48,702 nucleotides of DNA, from positions 1 to 48,702 of IMG/VR virus record IMGVR_UViG_3300030103_004992; one strand, given 5' to 3'. The position numbers and the translations under genes were made by a program. Shown one piece after another: positions 32,126 through 42,389 of the stretch. Below the pieces are notes generated by a model. The model searched no databases, was not told where the DNA came from, and was given only the letters and a program-made list of their open reading frames with translations. Source of the DNA: a virus. Every line of letters starts with the position of its first letter. Position 1 is the first letter of the stretch.

Positions 32126-33051
32126 ATGAGAGATAATTTTTTCTCCATAAGATTATATTCAGTTAATGGAGTAACTGTTTGTATTAGTTTAGTAAAGTTT
32201 TCAAAACCTAACTCACTTGGGTCTTTCCCTTGCAATTCAACAAAATAAACTTCTTTTCCAACATTTAAAAGTTGTTCACAAAATTTTAAAGCTTGTTTTA
32301 TTGCATCATTATCTAAAGCAATATATATTTTTTCAACTTTAGATTCAACTATTTTTTTCATTAAAGACGGTTGAATGTTTTTACCAAATAATGGTATAGC
32401 ATTACGTTTAATAGCCATAGCATCAAAAGGTCCTTCACATAGTATAATGGGTAAATCCCAATTAATAAATAATTCAAACGGTATAATATCGCGTGAAGCA
32501 TCAGGATTACGGTATTTTATATAAGGGTCTTTTTCAAATGATCTCGCGGTAAAATAATTTAATTTACCATTGTTATCATATGAAGGTATAACAACCATTT
32601 TAGAATATCTACCATAATCACAATATCCTATATTATATTTTAAAATATCTTGTACTGTTACATTTCTTTTTTTTAAATACGAATAAGCATGTTTTGCTAT
32701 AATATCTTTATTATTTGAAAACTTTTTAAATTCTTTTGGTAACTCTAGTTGTTCTATTTTAATAACATGATTTTCATTACTAGATACGTTTTTTACTAAC
32801 TTAGATAGTTCTTGAAAATAATCAGATGATACATTTAACTGTTTGAATAAACTTCTTATAGTTTTGCCTTTTTTACCACATACCCAACATTGCCATAAAT
32901 TAATACCTTTTTTACTTTCTGTATAATTTACTTCTAATTTAGGTTTATGGTGGTGGCAAAAAGGACAGTTATGAGCTTGATTACCTCGAGCAGTACGCTT
33001 TCCTTTACCTAAAACTTTGTTTACTAGATTAACCAGTAGTTCATTTACCAT
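32122..33051 (-). CDS. DNA primase, DnaG/gp61-like
   Basis: A 309-aa primase. An N-terminal zinc site with Cys29, Cys32, Cys55 and Cys58 (CPFCHHHKP, CWVCGKKG) recognises template. The TOPRIM catalytic Glu is in ILCEGPFDAMA (about 205-215) and the Asp pair in YIALDNDA (about 245). The conserved helper segment YIKYRNPDASRD precedes TOPRIM. There is no helicase domain, so a separate helicase is expected elsewhere. It lies after a 26-base gap from the GIY-YIG gene. Confidence 0.92.
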   Translation of the reverse strand: MVNELLVNLVNKVLGKGKRTARGNQAHNCPFCHHHKPKLEVNYTESKKGINLWQCWVCGKKGKTIRSLFKQLNVSSDYFQELSKLVKNVSSNENHVIKIEQLELPKEFKKFSNNKDIIAKHAYSYLKKRNVTVQDILKYNIGYCDYGRYSKMVVIPSYDNNGKLNYFTARSFEKDPYIKYRNPDASRDIIPFELFINWDLPIILCEGPFDAMAIKRNAIPLFGKNIQPSLMKKIVESKVEKIYIALDNDAIKQALKFCEQLLNVGKEVYFVELQGKDPSELGFENFTKLIQTVTPLTEYNLMEKKLSLI

Positions 33052-33077
33052 ATAAATAATGTATGAAATGGATTTTG

Positions 33078-33524
33078 CTAATCAAAATCTTTTCTAAAAA
33101 ACTTGCCTAAAATGTTATCATTATAGTACATTTCGGGTTCTTCTAAAACTCTATACACAAATAAAACTTGTGTTTCGTAATATGTTAGTAATTTTTTTGT
33201 TGGTGCAAATTTTAAAATTTCTTTAGTAAAATTTTCTTTTGGTTCTGTCTTTAATAATTCATTTAAAGGTTTATTTGATCCCCAATAAGTTTTCCAATCA
33301 GATTCTTTAGTTGCTATTTTATAACCTGGTTTACGGCCTACTATTCCTTCATATAAAGCTAAATCTTTTTTTGTTAATTTAACTTTACGATTATGATATA
33401 ATACCTTTTTACCAATATAAGATTTATTAGTTGATATATGAGTTATTTTATAAATAAACCCAAATGTGTTTTCTGGGAATTGAGAAAGATCCTCAATTTG
33501 TTTTTTGTTATATGTCCAGTTCAT
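33078..33524 (-). CDS. GIY-YIG family nuclease
   Basis: A 148-aa protein with GFIYKI (22-27) and SYIGKK (35-40), the two signature strands of GIY-YIG nucleases, a later Arg/Lys-rich region, and a Glu in LTYYETQVLF as expected for the metal ligand. Lengths of about 100-150 aa fit free-standing Seg-like homing endonucleases of T4-like phages, though a repair-type role is possible. It sits exactly at the boundary of the tail and replication blocks, a common place for homing genes. Confidence 0.82.
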   Translation of the reverse strand: MNWTYNKKQIEDLSQFPENTFGFIYKITHISTNKSYIGKKVLYHNRKVKLTKKDLALYEGIVGRKPGYKIATKESDWKTYWGSNKPLNELLKTEPKENFTKEILKFAPTKKLLTYYETQVLFVYRVLEEPEMYYNDNILGKFFRKDFD

Positions 33525-33528
33525 GATT

Positions 33529-34491
33529 TTATAAGTCTAAGTTAACAAGAATAGAAGTATCTGTAACTTGAGAGATTGGGAGAGGTTGAGCTAATTTTGC
33601 TACTGCAATTAATTCTTTAGCATTATTATACATACCTACTGTGGTTACATAGGGAGTAAAGTATGAGCCTGTTGCAAAATCATATAAAGTACTATCTAGA
33701 GAACTACCTGTTATTAATGTTGGATTTTGTGAAAAATTAAACTCATTTTGGCGTAATGTACATTTATATTGGGATTCATATATAGTAGATGTACTTTCAA
33801 ATGAACAAGTAAAATCTGGGGTGTTAATGAATTCATTTATAAATGCTTGATCACTAAGACCATAAATAGCTGTTCCATAATTTACATAACCATAACCATC
33901 ATCTCCTATAGGTTCAATTCCATCACTAGTTAAAACTATAATACCATGTTCATATATTATATCCCCTACTTTTAAAGATCCTGTAAGCATGTTTCCATTT
34001 CCATCATCAGTAATAGTATAATTTGGAGTAGAAATAGTTATAGAATCAAGTTTTATATGTTCACCATATAAGTTAGAAGGTATAGAAATAACTCCTATTA
34101 TTTGATCTGATCCTGTTGGTATATATCTATTAGCTAATAAAGTTGAAGATAGATAGTTATAGTAATTAGGGGTATATCTAGGACCTGTTACTGTTCCATC
34201 ATTATTAAATGATGCTGTACCTGCAGGTGCACCATCGTCCCCACCTATAAAGTTAGAGTAATATAATTCTTTAATTGAATCATATATTAGTTTTTTATCT
34301 TGGGTTGTAACATATCCTGTTGGATTTGAACCAGAGACATATAAAGATGAAATGATGTTTTGACCAATATACCTATCTATAGAAACATTAGATGCGGTAA
34401 GTGCAGATGCACCTTGAAAAGAAAAGGATTTATTTACCTCAAAAGGAGATACTACAATATCTGATGTTATAAATGGTTTGTAAACACTCAT
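33529..34491 (-). CDS. Tail virion protein, paralogue A
   Basis: A 320-aa beta-rich protein. Its C-terminal part (FSQNPTLITGSS, then YVTTVGMYNNAKELIAVAKL) aligns with the adjacent 341-aa protein, so the two are paralogues. N-terminal residues 1-50 (PFITSDIVVSPFEVNKSFSF) look like a baseplate or tail-fibre attachment region. It ends in a LVNLDL strand. It lies 5 bases after the paralogue. The role (adaptor, fibre base) is not resolved. Confidence 0.65.
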   Translation of the reverse strand: MSVYKPFITSDIVVSPFEVNKSFSFQGASALTASNVSIDRYIGQNIISSLYVSGSNPTGYVTTQDKKLIYDSIKELYYSNFIGGDDGAPAGTASFNNDGTVTGPRYTPNYYNYLSSTLLANRYIPTGSDQIIGVISIPSNLYGEHIKLDSITISTPNYTITDDGNGNMLTGSLKVGDIIYEHGIIVLTSDGIEPIGDDGYGYVNYGTAIYGLSDQAFINEFINTPDFTCSFESTSTIYESQYKCTLRQNEFNFSQNPTLITGSSLDSTLYDFATGSYFTPYVTTVGMYNNAKELIAVAKLAQPLPISQVTDTSILVNLDL

Positions 34492-34496
34492 TCATT

Positions 34497-35522
34497 TTAA
34501 AAATCTAATTTAACTCTTACTAATGATTCTTTAGTAAAGTCTTTCAATAATGGTTTTGATAATTTAGCTACAGCTAATAACTCATTACTATCATTATACA
34601 TTCCTACTGTAGTTGCATATACTTGAGGATGATTAACAAAAGCATCATATATTACCTCACCTGTTGAACCTGATATAAATGAAGGGTTTTCGGAATAATT
34701 AAACTCACTATTTCTTGCTCTAACAAATATATAATCAGAAGTAATTGTTTCTTCTGAATTTAACTCAAATGAAGAACCAGATATTATAGAATTAACTAAT
34801 ATTTTTGGGTTATTATCTGTATTACTAAGAGCGGAATTTCTTAATGTATCAACTCCTATAGATTGAGAAATAGCATCTGGGTTTAATAAAATAGTTCCTA
34901 AATCTGGGAATACTAAACCATAAGAACCTGAACCAGGTACATAACCACCATTTGCTAAACCACGTGATGTACCATTTGATCCTGAAATTAGTTGGAAGTA
35001 TCTTGAAGATCCTAAAAATCTATTAACAGGGTTGTCTTGAGAGTCATCTGTTAGATTAATTTCTTCAATTCCTCCAGACCCTGATAGTTTTAAGTTAAGG
35101 GATCCAGGGAATAAACTTTCTTTATATTGTGCTCTATCAATGGATATTACCCAAAAGTGACTACCGGTTATTATATTAGTACTAGAACCAAAAATAAAAT
35201 CAGCATTTTCATCTTCTAATATTAATGCTCTATATTGACCATAAACTGATAGAGATGGTGATTTCCCATCAACTACTGTATTATAAACTTGACTACCACT
35301 TCCTACTGAATCAGCATAGGCTATTTCAAATTGTGGGGTAGCAGAAGTTAGTGTAGAGGCTGTTTGATAAACAGTTAAATAAAAATCTCCTGATGATCCT
35401 GCCTCTTGGACAGATGAAGTAAAAAACTGTGTTAATGTTGGAGCACCTGTTGACCATAAAGTAGAAGTAATTGAATCACTACTTACTACAAAGTCTTCGG
35501 CATCAAATCTTTTAAATGACAT
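34497..35522 (-). CDS. Tail virion protein, paralogue B
   Basis: A 341-aa protein sharing with its neighbour the C-terminal segment YSENPSFISGSTGEVIYDAF, then YATTVGMYNDSNELLAVAKL. The start FKRFDAEDFVVSSDSITSTL differs. The Gly/Ser loops and strands suggest a beta-structured virion protein. A tandem duplication is likely, giving two related tail components. Confidence 0.65.
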   Translation of the reverse strand: MSFKRFDAEDFVVSSDSITSTLWSTGAPTLTQFFTSSVQEAGSSGDFYLTVYQTASTLTSATPQFEIAYADSVGSGSQVYNTVVDGKSPSLSVYGQYRALILEDENADFIFGSSTNIITGSHFWVISIDRAQYKESLFPGSLNLKLSGSGGIEEINLTDDSQDNPVNRFLGSSRYFQLISGSNGTSRGLANGGYVPGSGSYGLVFPDLGTILLNPDAISQSIGVDTLRNSALSNTDNNPKILVNSIISGSSFELNSEETITSDYIFVRARNSEFNYSENPSFISGSTGEVIYDAFVNHPQVYATTVGMYNDSNELLAVAKLSKPLLKDFTKESLVRVKLDF

Positions 35523-35531
35523 AATTTAGTT

Positions 35532-36197
35532 TTATTCTTTGGTTGTTTGTGTAATAGTTAATGGGATTGTTAATCTTGCTCCACTATCTAATCCTACTAC
35601 AGTTAAAGTAGCAGCTAATGAGGTATTAGATCCAAATAATGTATTTACAGTTGTTGCTCTTAGATTAATTTGAGATCCAATAATTGTTCTAGAAACATTA
35701 GTTCCTAGTGTTGTAGTTGCAGTATTAGCTGCTTGAGCAGCATCTGTGTTGATTCCAATACCATCAAATGTTGATAATAATCTAACATCAGAAATTGTAG
35801 CAGAATATCCACTAGTTTCAAATGTTTGGTTATTCCCTAAAAAGTTTAAGGTTTGAGGGGTGATTGCGAGAGAAGCTCCTTGTTTTAGCGTTACAGCAGA
35901 ATATCCTAAATCAAGTACAGGTAATTTAGCTGTTCCACGAGGTAGAGTTGCTAATTTGTACTTCATAATTTGAGTTTCAATTGGGAATGCCTCAAGTAGG
36001 GGCATATTTTCAATTGCTTCTCCATAAAATGTAGATCCTGAAGGGTGTGTAGGATTATATAGAGTGTAATCTATTTCATCATCTGCTAAAGCAAACTGTG
36101 TGATTTGGAAAGAACCATCATTTTTAGCTAATAATTCTCTTCCTTTTTTTGTTAGTATGGCGTCAACTGTTATGACTTGGTTATTTAAATATCCCAT
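35532..36197 (-). CDS. Conserved tail/structural protein
   Basis: A 221-aa protein opening GYLNNQVITVDAILTKKGRE, LLAKNDGSFQITQFALADDE. I recall this opening from tail-operon proteins of large phages. The remainder is Thr/Ala/Asn-rich beta segments. It lies 9 bases from the 341-aa gene. Its exact virion position is unknown. Confidence 0.65.
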   Translation of the reverse strand: MGYLNNQVITVDAILTKKGRELLAKNDGSFQITQFALADDEIDYTLYNPTHPSGSTFYGEAIENMPLLEAFPIETQIMKYKLATLPRGTAKLPVLDLGYSAVTLKQGASLAITPQTLNFLGNNQTFETSGYSATISDVRLLSTFDGIGINTDAAQAANTATTTLGTNVSRTIIGSQINLRATTVNTLFGSNTSLAATLTVVGLDSGARLTIPLTITQTTKE

Positions 36198-36238
36198 TTT
36201 TTATTATAGTTATTATTGCAATATATTAATAAATATTA

Positions 36239-38785
36239 CTAGAGCAAACCTTTTTCGGTAAGAATCGTAATATATTCATCTACTTTTTTATTCATTTTAG
36301 GAACTACATACTCAGGTGTTATAATAAACGGACCAGTTGAATTTTCTGGTTTGAATCCTTCCATAATAACTTGTGAAGCATCATCAACATATCTTCTAAT
36401 TAAAAAGTGATCTAAGTTAAAAGCATCAAAACTGGCACTTATAGGTAAATTTTTATCAAATTGTACTTCTATTGAACCTGTTGGGGTAATTCTTGAACCA
36501 GCCCCTTCATTTGGACCATATACTTTTTTAACCATATATGTAAATCTTTCATCTCCCTCAAATCTAAATTCATCTCCATATTTAATAGACCAAGGTAAAG
36601 CAATAGGATTAAGACCAGAATTAGGTACAGATTGTTGTCTAACATTTAAGTCACCATAAAGTGTTCCTAAGGATCCAGATACATCATCCGAAGAAGTTAT
36701 TATATTTGGATAATTTGTTTTATCATAATAACCCCATATGTCACTATTTGTTGTTTCTGATGGTATGATTAATGAAGTTGGAATTGGGTTTTGGGTAATT
36801 GAATAGTTACTCTGATCCAATATTGTTATTCCTGGGAAGCTAGGGTGGAAAGCACCATTACCAGGGTCAGCTTGAATTTCAATTGATATTTGATCATTTT
36901 CACTAAGTTCAGAAGCTGGGATTGAGAGGGTAGTAGTGGGGATTGTGGCTAGTAAAGTAAAAGTTCCAAATGCTGTTGGGATTACATCTTTATTAAATCC
37001 TATTTCTATTTGGGTAAGACCTACTGTGTCATTATTTCTTTTTAAAATAACTCCTAAAGTAATATCAGAAGGGAATGGAGAATTGAGGAACCAAATCCAA
37101 CCAATATCTAAATTAACAGTAAAATTTAATGTAATGTTTTCTTGTATGGCTCCTAAAGGAACTGTGTAATAACTATACTTTTCATTATTTGGACCGGTTA
37201 CATTTGTTGTGATATAACTATACCCACTATCTTGGTTTGGGGTTAATCTTATTCTTTGGGTTTTAAAATAAGATGGGGTACCCCCAGAATTTATAGTTTC
37301 TGCTACATATCCAGTGTTTTGAAAATCCCCTACAGCACTACCTGAGGTTGCTTGAATATCTACTAATTCAATCTCTGTCCATTGTGCTCCAGGTACACTA
37401 CCACTTTGGGTAGATAGGATAGGTTCAAGCCTTTGTCCACCTCTAATTACTGTTCTAAAAGGTGTAGCTTCACCAGACCCAATAGTTTCAGAGCTTATTC
37501 TAAATCTTTCTCCAGTTTGAAAAGCACCTTGTACATTAGATAAAGAATTTTCGGAAGTATTTGGAATTCCAATATTACCATCTTGGTCAATAATATATAA
37601 GATATGTGCTGTTGAGGCATTCATTCTTTCAGGAGGCCATCCACCTATAAAATCACAATATGCTACAACAGTTTTAAGACTTTCTACTGTTGGTGTTTTA
37701 CCATAAGTTCCAGTATCTCCTTCTGTCCAAGTATTTAATTCTTGAGAGGTTGATTTTGAACCTATATAACGTGGTATTATATGTCTACGAGTTGTATAGT
37801 TTGAAAATTGTACTTCAGCTCTTGTAGCACTCCCACTTATTAATAAATCAAAATTAACAGGTTCATTTACCCCAGCAGAATAATCAATATCTTGATATAA
37901 ATTATGTCTTCTAACTCTTTCAGCATTATTTAATAAGGGTTGACAATCAAGTGCTCTATTAAAATCATTTGAACCAAAATATGGTTCTGCAACTAGTCCA
38001 ACTTGTTGACCTGTTGCATTTGAAGAGGAAATTGTAAAGGTTGTATCTGAGGTAAAAGAAGCAGTTACTTGTTCATTTCCTGAAGTAGGGAAAGCACCCA
38101 AAGCTGCAAATAAAGAATCTCCAGGCTGCAAACTTGAAGATAATGAAGCAGATATATGGAAACTTGATGTTATTGGGAGAGTTTTATTTAAAGTAAAAGA
38201 TTGTTTTGAAGAAGGAATACTATAAGGGGAGGATTGAAGTAATATAGGTTCAACTCCATCTTTTTTTAAGAGAACTAATGCAACTTCAGATGATACACCA
38301 AATCCACTAGTAAAGGGTTCAAACATTACTGATCCTGAAAAATTAATTTGGAGGGTTTCTTGGGGGTAGGTTAAAAGTCTATATGTATTTAAAGAATTAT
38401 TATTATCAAAATTAGTAGAAGGCCCAAGATTTAAAAAATTTAAATTATCATTTGAAGAAGATATTATAGGAAACTTAATATATAAATCAGGTGCACCTGA
38501 CATATCTTGGGTAGTTTGATATCTTTTAGATGAATTTAAAATGGATCCTGTAAAATCATATTTTATTTCAGCTCTATCATCCCATTCAACTCCTGCAAGA
38601 TTTACATAATATAGAAAGAATGTTAATCTTTCGGTTATGTTAATAACAGTATATGTAATGTCCCCTGTACTATAAGGTATAGTTATCTTATTAAGAGATT
38701 GAAGAGTAGGAGTTTGGTCAACTCCATTCTTATCTATTCTAGATATTTTTATATATCTTATTCCATCATTATTTAAAGAGGGCAT
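36239..38785 (-). CDS. Large beta-rich virion protein (fibre/baseplate periphery)
   Basis: An 848-aa protein with no enzymatic motif. It is rich in Ser/Thr/Asn/Gly and strands, with several repeat-like stretches such as YLNLGPSTNFDNNNS and SGSVMFEP. The end (GFKPENSTGPFIITPEYVVP) is a separate short segment. Size and position between the 1189-aa and tail genes suggest a baseplate-peripheral or fibre-base protein. Only a structural role is supported. Confidence 0.6.
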   Translation of the reverse strand: MPSLNNDGIRYIKISRIDKNGVDQTPTLQSLNKITIPYSTGDITYTVINITERLTFFLYYVNLAGVEWDDRAEIKYDFTGSILNSSKRYQTTQDMSGAPDLYIKFPIISSSNDNLNFLNLGPSTNFDNNNSLNTYRLLTYPQETLQINFSGSVMFEPFTSGFGVSSEVALVLLKKDGVEPILLQSSPYSIPSSKQSFTLNKTLPITSSFHISASLSSSLQPGDSLFAALGAFPTSGNEQVTASFTSDTTFTISSSNATGQQVGLVAEPYFGSNDFNRALDCQPLLNNAERVRRHNLYQDIDYSAGVNEPVNFDLLISGSATRAEVQFSNYTTRRHIIPRYIGSKSTSQELNTWTEGDTGTYGKTPTVESLKTVVAYCDFIGGWPPERMNASTAHILYIIDQDGNIGIPNTSENSLSNVQGAFQTGERFRISSETIGSGEATPFRTVIRGGQRLEPILSTQSGSVPGAQWTEIELVDIQATSGSAVGDFQNTGYVAETINSGGTPSYFKTQRIRLTPNQDSGYSYITTNVTGPNNEKYSYYTVPLGAIQENITLNFTVNLDIGWIWFLNSPFPSDITLGVILKRNNDTVGLTQIEIGFNKDVIPTAFGTFTLLATIPTTTLSIPASELSENDQISIEIQADPGNGAFHPSFPGITILDQSNYSITQNPIPTSLIIPSETTNSDIWGYYDKTNYPNIITSSDDVSGSLGTLYGDLNVRQQSVPNSGLNPIALPWSIKYGDEFRFEGDERFTYMVKKVYGPNEGAGSRITPTGSIEVQFDKNLPISASFDAFNLDHFLIRRYVDDASQVIMEGFKPENSTGPFIITPEYVVPKMNKKVDEYITILTEKGLL

Positions 38786-38803
38786 TCTGTTTTATTTTTA
38801 AAA

Positions 38804-41800
38804 TTACATAACATCATTAGGGTCAGGGACAGGGAGTGGAAATTCTGTTTTAGTATAATACATTGATACATATCCATTTGTAGGGTGATTATTATCACTC
38901 ATCCATTCACCAAATAAATAATTTTCACCTGAAACACTTCCACTGTAAACTCTTACGCCATTATATTCTATTGCTCTTGGGTTAATTTTTTTATAAGGAT
39001 CACATCCAGCATTAAAGTTTTGAGTTGAAACAACTATATGTGAGCCACTTAATTCTCCATTATAAAATTCTTCTTGTGAATCATGAAATGTTGTAACTGA
39101 GCCTGATATAGTTTCAACTGTTTCGTACCAACTTTGAGAAGTATTAGTTACAGTATTAAATTCATTAAATACACCTGCGGCACCACCTGAAATTGCAACC
39201 ATATCAATTGATGCAGTATAGATTTCATTTTCAAAAGATAATTGTGGTTGTGGGTATTTATTTCTTTCTAATAAATGTTGTTTTACAACTACACCAGAGG
39301 CAAGGCTTGTACGTGCAGGTACAAAATCTTTAATCATTTTAAATAAAGAATTATCAAAAAACTTTATTAAACGTATAAAATCTTTTAAATTGTAATTCTT
39401 TGTATATTTTTCAAAATAATCATTTCTTAAATTATCTAAATCAGGGTATGAAGTAGCTGATGAGGATCTTAATCTTGGGTCACCAATATAATCACCCATA
39501 TTAAAATACCCAATTTGGTCCATTATATCTTCATTTATCTCATTTGTAGGAGAAAATGCTACCTCTAAATAATTTATACCAGGAGTATAACTTTGAGATA
39601 CATTTGCCATTTGGGATAATGACATAAATGGTGATAAAGTATTACCTTCAGGTATTACATTATTTTCAATTCTAATTTTATCTTTAATTATATTTCTTAA
39701 ACCAGCTACAGGTTGATCTGCAAAAAATGTTTCTACATTAGGTACAAATGTTGGTGTTGTATTAAAATAAAAATTACTATCACTTCCATCAGTAAAAGAT
39801 TGAGTTATAGCCCATGAACCTGTTATTTTTGGGTGTATTGAAACTGATCCTGTGTAAAGTTCTCCCCCTAAAGATGCTCTAAAAATCAATTCATCAGGTG
39901 AACTATTTATTGTATTACCCTCAATTGAGTGAGGATTCATTACATAGTCTTTAAATACACTCTCACTAATAGGAACAGTATAATATCTAATTTCTTGTAA
40001 AGATCCTGAAAATGGGGTGTAGGAATTTCCATTTATAGTACTACTAGAAGCAAAAATAGAAGGAACTACATTAAGATCCCAATCTGAACCATCAACCTGG
40101 GTTGTAAATGATTCAATAAAACCAATTTGGGTTCCATTATTTCCCTCTTTATATGTTTTATTAGCAGCAATCAACTTAAATTCATCAGTACTTCCTACAG
40201 TTCTATTAATCATTACAGACCACCAATCTCCATCAAAAAATGGTAAATATACACTACAAGAAACTGTGGGGTTACTTGTATATGAAGGATAAAAATCTAA
40301 ATAAGCATATTGGTAATAAGGGTCTATAATTGACCCAGAATAAGAAGCACTTGTATAAGCAGATCCTGTGTATCTTAAAACTAAATGAGAGTTGTTATTT
40401 TTATTCCATAAACTTTGAGAATAAGGAATATTGGATGTAGGTAAACCATTAGTTTTAAATCTAAATACTACAGTGTCAGGTACATCAGATGCACTATTCC
40501 AAGGTGAAGAAGCATCCCATGAAGAAGTAATAAAATTATCTCCATCAGTTTTAAAAGCATAATTAAATTCTCTTTGCCAATGATCCCAATCATTTACATT
40601 AATCTTATCTTTGCCTCCATATTCGTTTATTCTTAATATTGTATCAGGAATACCATAAGAAGTTATAAGAGCGCGCAAACCAGGTATAGTACCTTTTGCT
40701 TTTAATAAGTATGGTATGTTATGATAAATTCGTTTATATAACGACTTATTTACATCATCTAATGGTATAATATCATTAGAAGCAGATATTAAAGTATTAA
40801 CATACTCAAACCCAGTTGGGGTAGGTAATGATCCTGTTATGTTTGGGAATGGGAATAATCCTCCATCAGGTGTTAATCCTAAAAATGCTGTGTATAAATC
40901 ATCATTTGAAAAGTTATTTTGGTATAATTTAACCCCAAAATCTTTAATAGCATCAGAAACTATATCTTTTGATATACCTTGATTTAAACGGTTATCAGCA
41001 TCATATTTTTGGGTTAATTCTTTATGATAAATCCAAATATTATCATAGTGCTGGGCAACCATATCAACAAATAGTTCATATTGTGCATTATTTGGGTCAT
41101 TTCTTAAATATTCAGGAATAGAAAATTTAAGATTATCTTTATTATCCCTATCAAATAATGAAGCTGAGAGTGTTAATCCACCATATATAGGGCTATCTTC
41201 ATTTGAGCTCCCAAACCAACTAACAACTTCGGGGCTGGATATTTTTGCTAATTCATATGGTTTAGTAGATGTAGTTTTAGGCCAAGCATATGAACTACTT
41301 TCATAATATAAATAATAATCATACCCATCAAAATTTTTAATTATATTACTAATTTTGCTTTCATAAACAGCTTTACTTCCACTTGTATCAGCAGAGGAGG
41401 TTGTATTATCTAAGGTTGATATTGATGAAGAGTATGACTCTAATAAACTAACTTTGTAATAAAAATTTTCTAATCTAGTTTGAGCTGAACTAAAGTGAGT
41501 AAATTCTGGGAATTTGGTGTAATCTATATTTATATTAATTTCTTTTTTATCTAATAAATGATTTATTTGATTTAAAGAACTTGTTTGTTGGGTTAAAAGT
41601 AAAGAAGAATAAGAAAGTAAATCAGTTGAATTATTTACTTGGTCTTTTAAGTCTATATTAAAATTAGGTCCACCTATATTAACTGTATCTTTAATTATTA
41701 TAGGATCATCTTCAAAAATTACTTGGTAAGCTCTTGGTTCTTCAACTGTGGTTACTATCCATAAAGTAGAATTAACATCTAAATCTTCTGGTAGTGGGGA

Positions 41801-42373
41801 ATAGAGTTTAACTAAAATAGAAGGATTATCAGGATTGCTATTTTCTAAATCTAGATTATTAGCTATATATAAATTATTAACTCCAAAATTTAAATAAAAA
41901 TCTAAAAAATATTCACTATTTTCTCTTTCTTGTATAAATTGTAAAGACTGTTCAACTAAGTCTAAATTAGATAAACTATTACTACTTAATCTTAATTCCG
42001 TTCTGTCGGGAGATATTGAAGATATATATAATAATTGTAAGTTTGAGCCTATTTTTTTATTTAAAAAATTAAAATAAGTATTATATTCCCCAATACTTTC
42101 AAAATTCTTTTCTACAGCTTTACTTGGAAAAAGTTGAATAGTAGAAAGATCACCTGTAAGAGCAGATTGTCCATTATTTAAAACAGTATAATCTAAAAAA
42201 TTATAATTTTCAAAAGATATATTATTAGAATTATCATATACAAAAAACTCTACATAACTTTGAGAAGTAAAAGAAGTTGGAATTTCATTAGATGATATTA
42301 AGTTTACTTCACTTTCTGAGTAGAGTTGTTGGGTAAAACTTAAAGGATCTATTTCAATTACTTGACTTGACAT
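38804..42373 (-). CDS. Giant baseplate-associated protein with LamG-like region
   Basis: A 1189-aa protein. The segment IPYLLKAKGTIPGLRALI, SYGIPDTILRINEYGG (about 558-590) is one I recall from very large tail proteins of marine and flavobacterial phages. Residues about 630-790 (VVFRFKTNGLPTSNIPYSQS, SLWNKNNNSHLVLRYTGS) resemble a LamG/concanavalin-like carbohydrate-binding sandwich. A glycan contact role at the baseplate is possible. No enzymatic site visible. Confidence 0.68.
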   Translation of the reverse strand: MSSQVIEIDPLSFTQQLYSESEVNLISSNEIPTSFTSQSYVEFFVYDNSNNISFENYNFLDYTVLNNGQSALTGDLSTIQLFPSKAVEKNFESIGEYNTYFNFLNKKIGSNLQLLYISSISPDRTELRLSSNSLSNLDLVEQSLQFIQERENSEYFLDFYLNFGVNNLYIANNLDLENSNPDNPSILVKLYSPLPEDLDVNSTLWIVTTVEEPRAYQVIFEDDPIIIKDTVNIGGPNFNIDLKDQVNNSTDLLSYSSLLLTQQTSSLNQINHLLDKKEININIDYTKFPEFTHFSSAQTRLENFYYKVSLLESYSSSISTLDNTTSSADTSGSKAVYESKISNIIKNFDGYDYYLYYESSSYAWPKTTSTKPYELAKISSPEVVSWFGSSNEDSPIYGGLTLSASLFDRDNKDNLKFSIPEYLRNDPNNAQYELFVDMVAQHYDNIWIYHKELTQKYDADNRLNQGISKDIVSDAIKDFGVKLYQNNFSNDDLYTAFLGLTPDGGLFPFPNITGSLPTPTGFEYVNTLISASNDIIPLDDVNKSLYKRIYHNIPYLLKAKGTIPGLRALITSYGIPDTILRINEYGGKDKINVNDWDHWQREFNYAFKTDGDNFITSSWDASSPWNSASDVPDTVVFRFKTNGLPTSNIPYSQSLWNKNNNSHLVLRYTGSAYTSASYSGSIIDPYYQYAYLDFYPSYTSNPTVSCSVYLPFFDGDWWSVMINRTVGSTDEFKLIAANKTYKEGNNGTQIGFIESFTTQVDGSDWDLNVVPSIFASSSTINGNSYTPFSGSLQEIRYYTVPISESVFKDYVMNPHSIEGNTINSSPDELIFRASLGGELYTGSVSIHPKITGSWAITQSFTDGSDSNFYFNTTPTFVPNVETFFADQPVAGLRNIIKDKIRIENNVIPEGNTLSPFMSLSQMANVSQSYTPGINYLEVAFSPTNEINEDIMDQIGYFNMGDYIGDPRLRSSSATSYPDLDNLRNDYFEKYTKNYNLKDFIRLIKFFDNSLFKMIKDFVPARTSLASGVVVKQHLLERNKYPQPQLSFENEIYTASIDMVAISGGAAGVFNEFNTVTNTSQSWYETVETISGSVTTFHDSQEEFYNGELSGSHIVVSTQNFNAGCDPYKKINPRAIEYNGVRVYSGSVSGENYLFGEWMSDNNHPTNGYVSMYYTKTEFPLPVPDPNDVM

Positions 42374-42389
42374 TTTTTATTTAAATATT

